Assembly (NCBI GenBank): GCA_030267565.1
Contig: BRXU01000009.1
Span: forward strand, 409,501 to 473,500
Length of the DNA stretch: 64,000 bases
Origin: Pleodorina starrii
Taxonomy: Eukaryota > Chlorophyta > Chlorophyceae > Chlamydomonadales > Volvocaceae
Direction: 5' to 3'
Part shown: positions 61,901 to 64,000 of the stretch, piece after piece
Position numbering within the stretch: position 1 is the first letter of the stretch
How the letters are laid out: each line of letters opens with the position of its first letter
Notes under the pieces: generated by a model
What the model was told of the DNA's origin: nothing
Databases searched by the model: none
Seen by the model: the letters and a program-made list of their open reading frames with translations, nothing else
Position numbers and translations under genes: made by a program

Positions 61901-62698
61901 GGAGGAGCTGGAGAGCTGCCTGCAGCCCGGCTTCACCATCCTCAACTGGAACAGCCTGGGCATCACCGAGTTCATCGGCGCATGCGACAAGGCCATCGCC
62001 ACCTTCCAGCAGCTGGTCAAGCAGGTGCAGAAGAACAGCGGAATCATAGAGCAGGTCGTCTACGCGATAGCCAGCGCGCAGCTGGTGTCGGAGGCGGACG
62101 AGGGTGAGGCGCCGGGCGGGGCGGGGCGGGGCGGTGGAGGGGGCGATCTGGGAGGGGCGGTGGAGGACTGGGGTGTGTGTTCGGAAAGGGCTTTTGCGGG
62201 GGTGCGCGGGGAGGGATGCCCCGGATAAGCTTCCTCGTCCACACATCCCTTCCCCTCCTCCGCTCGCTAACGCCGTCTCCATCCCTCCGCTGCGGTATCT
62301 TCTTTAATATCCCCCGCCCAGGTGCCGAGGTGATGGACCTTCAGGAGTTTTACGAGCACATTGAGCGGCAGCGTCTGGCGGTGCTTGAGGCGCTGGTCAA
62401 GAAGTACCGCACCATCAGCCCGCTGCTGGGCAAGATCGAGGAGGTGGTGGCGGGTACCAACAGCGGCAAGTCGCCCGCGCTGGCGGGCTACTACGCGTTC
62501 TGGGAGCGAGCCATCTTCAACGCGCTCAACAGCATGGTGCTGTCGGCCATGACCACGCTGCAGGTAGGGGAAGGGCGGGGACGGCGGGGGGAGAGAGGGG
62601 AAGAGGGGAAGAGGGCCGAAACCGGGTGCGATGGCGTCGGTGGCGGCCTCGCTCTCCTGCTTATCCATCTTCTGTCCGCGTGTTGCTGCCATGCGGCG

Positions 62699-62739
<41 letters not shown>

Positions 62740-64000
62740 GTTACAGTATCTGACCGGGCCCTGACGCTGGCCAGGGGCTGCTAACCCAGCCCCGACGGAA
62801 AGACCGCCTAAGCACTCTCCCCCTTGCGGTGGGAGAAGGGCGTGAGGGGCCGCTACCCCCTCCTGCTCGACGCGGAGCTGGCTGCGTCGTACACCCCATA
62901 TACGGGTGTACGGCGCAGCGGCTCCCCAAAGGCTTGAGCTCACAGCCTGCCATATACGGCAGCTGGGCCCTTCGTCCGCACAAACAGCAGTCGCGCCGGC
63001 GCGCTACGCGGCGCCCGCGCTGTCCTGCCCGCCCTGAAGTCCTTGCAGCGCCGGGGCGCCCGGCCGGCCTGCTACCGGCTGGCGGTGCTCCTCTAGGCGC
63101 GAAAACAAAGCGCTGAGAACCTGCCCCGAGCTTGGTCCGGCTCGTGGGCGGTCAGCACCAAAGGAGAACCCAAGACAGCGCGCGTCCTACCCCTGCTACT
63201 ACTCCTACTACGACGGCCCCGGAGAGGCCGGGGGGTGGCCCCTAGAGGCCGAGCTCCAGAGCTCCGCTTGGCCTCGAGGCGGCAGGAGGTCGGGCGCGGG
63301 CCTTGCGGCAGCGGGCTAGGTGACGGGGCTATAGTTCGCACTAGGCGGCACCTCGCCAACTCGCCTCACTCTCGCTATACCCGCTCCCTAAAGCCTCCCT
63401 CGCCTACAAAAGGCAGCCCGCGGCGGTCTCTGCACCCTAAGTCCTCTCGGACCCAAAGGAACCCCCCCTCATCCCCTCCTCTCACGCCTCCCTGCCTCGA
63501 CGCCCTAAGTTCCCTCCCTCACCCCTAAAGCCCCTTCATCCCCTCACTCCACGACCCCTCCCTCTCCCTCCATACCCATCCCTGCGTGCTGCACACACTG
63601 AATGTGGCCGTTGACCACCGCCAGGATGGGGTGGTCAGGCCCTACCCCCTCCCATCCCCGCCTTGGCACGTCTAGCTCCGCGTGGTTAGCAGTCCTTGCG
63701 TCTGCACACAGGCGGCGTGTGGTGTCCTATGCCCGAATTCATCCCCTCCTCCTCCTCCTCCACCCGCTCCCTCCTCTTGTCCGCCTCCCGCACCGGCCGC
63801 CTCCGTTCCACAGCTGCGGTCTCATCTTTCTAAATCTTTACAACACCCGCACCGGTTCCTCCCCCGCTTCCCCGCTTCATCCCGCAGACCATGATCGACG
63901 AGCGCTCCAAGCACTACGACGGGCAGCGCCGGCCGCCGCTGTTCAAGGTGACGGTGTCCCTGCAGAGCGTGGACGTGGTGGTGCAGCCGCCCATGACCGA
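55965..64000 (+). CDS. Axonemal dynein heavy chain, N-terminal tail (partial, continues past window)
   Basis: Exons seen: 55965-56091, 56166-56247, 56340-56413, 56556-57238, 58036-58128, 58477-58608, 58919-59290, 59528-59744, 60029-60492, 60838-61009, 61350-61522, 61851-62103, 62322-62563, 63888-64000 and onward; about 1065 residues so far. The motor domain lies beyond the window. Diagnostic tail motifs are ELSTCPAFYFILNRPGRVNT, GPLAEIEFWRERNAVLSSLY (the DHC_N1 GPxxEIxFWRxR signature), TLERHFKNIAAGPLAGILDT, MNALRMVWIISRHYSDDQRM, EWKAAKAQFYADNEDIKAAT, AGAIKWVRSLLERLKRTMAK and FHSDLVRLIRETRYLDRMGF. The start MDQRLEWIQEKACLGLGITP and an acidic insert (about 70-180) precede the conserved part. 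It forms the dimerisation and cargo-binding stem of a flagellar dynein. The N-terminus and VDEYQDVLVEE suggest an inner-arm I1 chain (1-alpha or 1-beta), but I cannot decide. Exons 2-4 have low-complexity edges, and the exon 3 boundaries were chosen by phase. Confidence 0.9.
62701..62738. repeat. (GT)n microsatellite in dynein intron 13
   Basis: Uninterrupted TG/GT run of about 38 bp. Confidence 0.95.
62875..62924 (+). other. Strong intronic hairpin
   Basis: GAGC-GCTGCGTCGTACACCC pairs with GGGTGTACGGCGCAGC-GGCTC across a 7-nt loop (CATATAC). About 20 pairs form with one G-U and one bulge. It lies in the 1.3-kb intron 13 of the dynein gene. Another short stem (CTGCC-ATATAC-GGCAG) with nearly the same loop follows at about 62947-62962. 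Confidence 0.6.

Overview
This window is nuclear DNA of a green alga of the Chlamydomonas/volvocine type. The evidence is GC-rich sequence, many short GT-AG introns with pyrimidine-rich acceptors, alanine/glycine/glutamine-rich low-complexity protein, TGTAA poly(A) motifs, abundant minisatellites, and plant/algal versions of plastid and flagellar proteins. I cannot name the species. All gene models were spliced by eye: reading phase is preserved across every junction given, but no transcript data were available.

Layout. 1-5688: no recognisable gene. 5689-6276 (+): single-exon gene with a TATA box and a PD-(D/E)XK-like motif. 7962-11007 (+): 882-aa low-complexity protein of unknown function. 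13508-15663 (+): small ankyrin protein resembling YAR1. 16875-18846 (+): probable organelle-targeted small protein of unknown function. 19969-30636 (+): 22-exon VPS16 gene of the HOPS/CORVET complexes, with a 34-copy minisatellite in one intron. 32181-34647 (+): organellar NAD malate dehydrogenase. 35303-36214: CTGACC satellite, followed by a small MITE-like element. 37975-42027 (-): nuclear-encoded plastid acetyl-CoA carboxylase beta subunit. 43299-43845 (-): ribosomal protein eL36. 44202-44762 (+): RNA polymerase I/III subunit AC19. 45813-49198 (-): SAPS-domain PP6 regulatory subunit. 49683-52894 (+): plastid GGPP synthase. 54446-55723 (-): 5'-truncated LINE with a 12-bp target-site duplication. 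55965-64000 (+, runs off the end): N-terminal tail of an axonemal dynein heavy chain.

The genes are mostly housekeeping and do not form a pathway cluster. eL36/AC19 and SAPS/GGPS are head-to-head pairs with short shared upstream regions. MDH/accD and AC19/SAPS are convergent pairs.

The most unusual signals are non-coding. Two short sequence families recur in introns of unrelated genes. The motif GACCCNNGGGTC occurs ten times between 15 and 39 kb. The VPS16 minisatellite contains two successive 171-bp higher-order units. A 180-nt intron is fully open in frame and could be retained. I did not find a convincing new multi-gene system.
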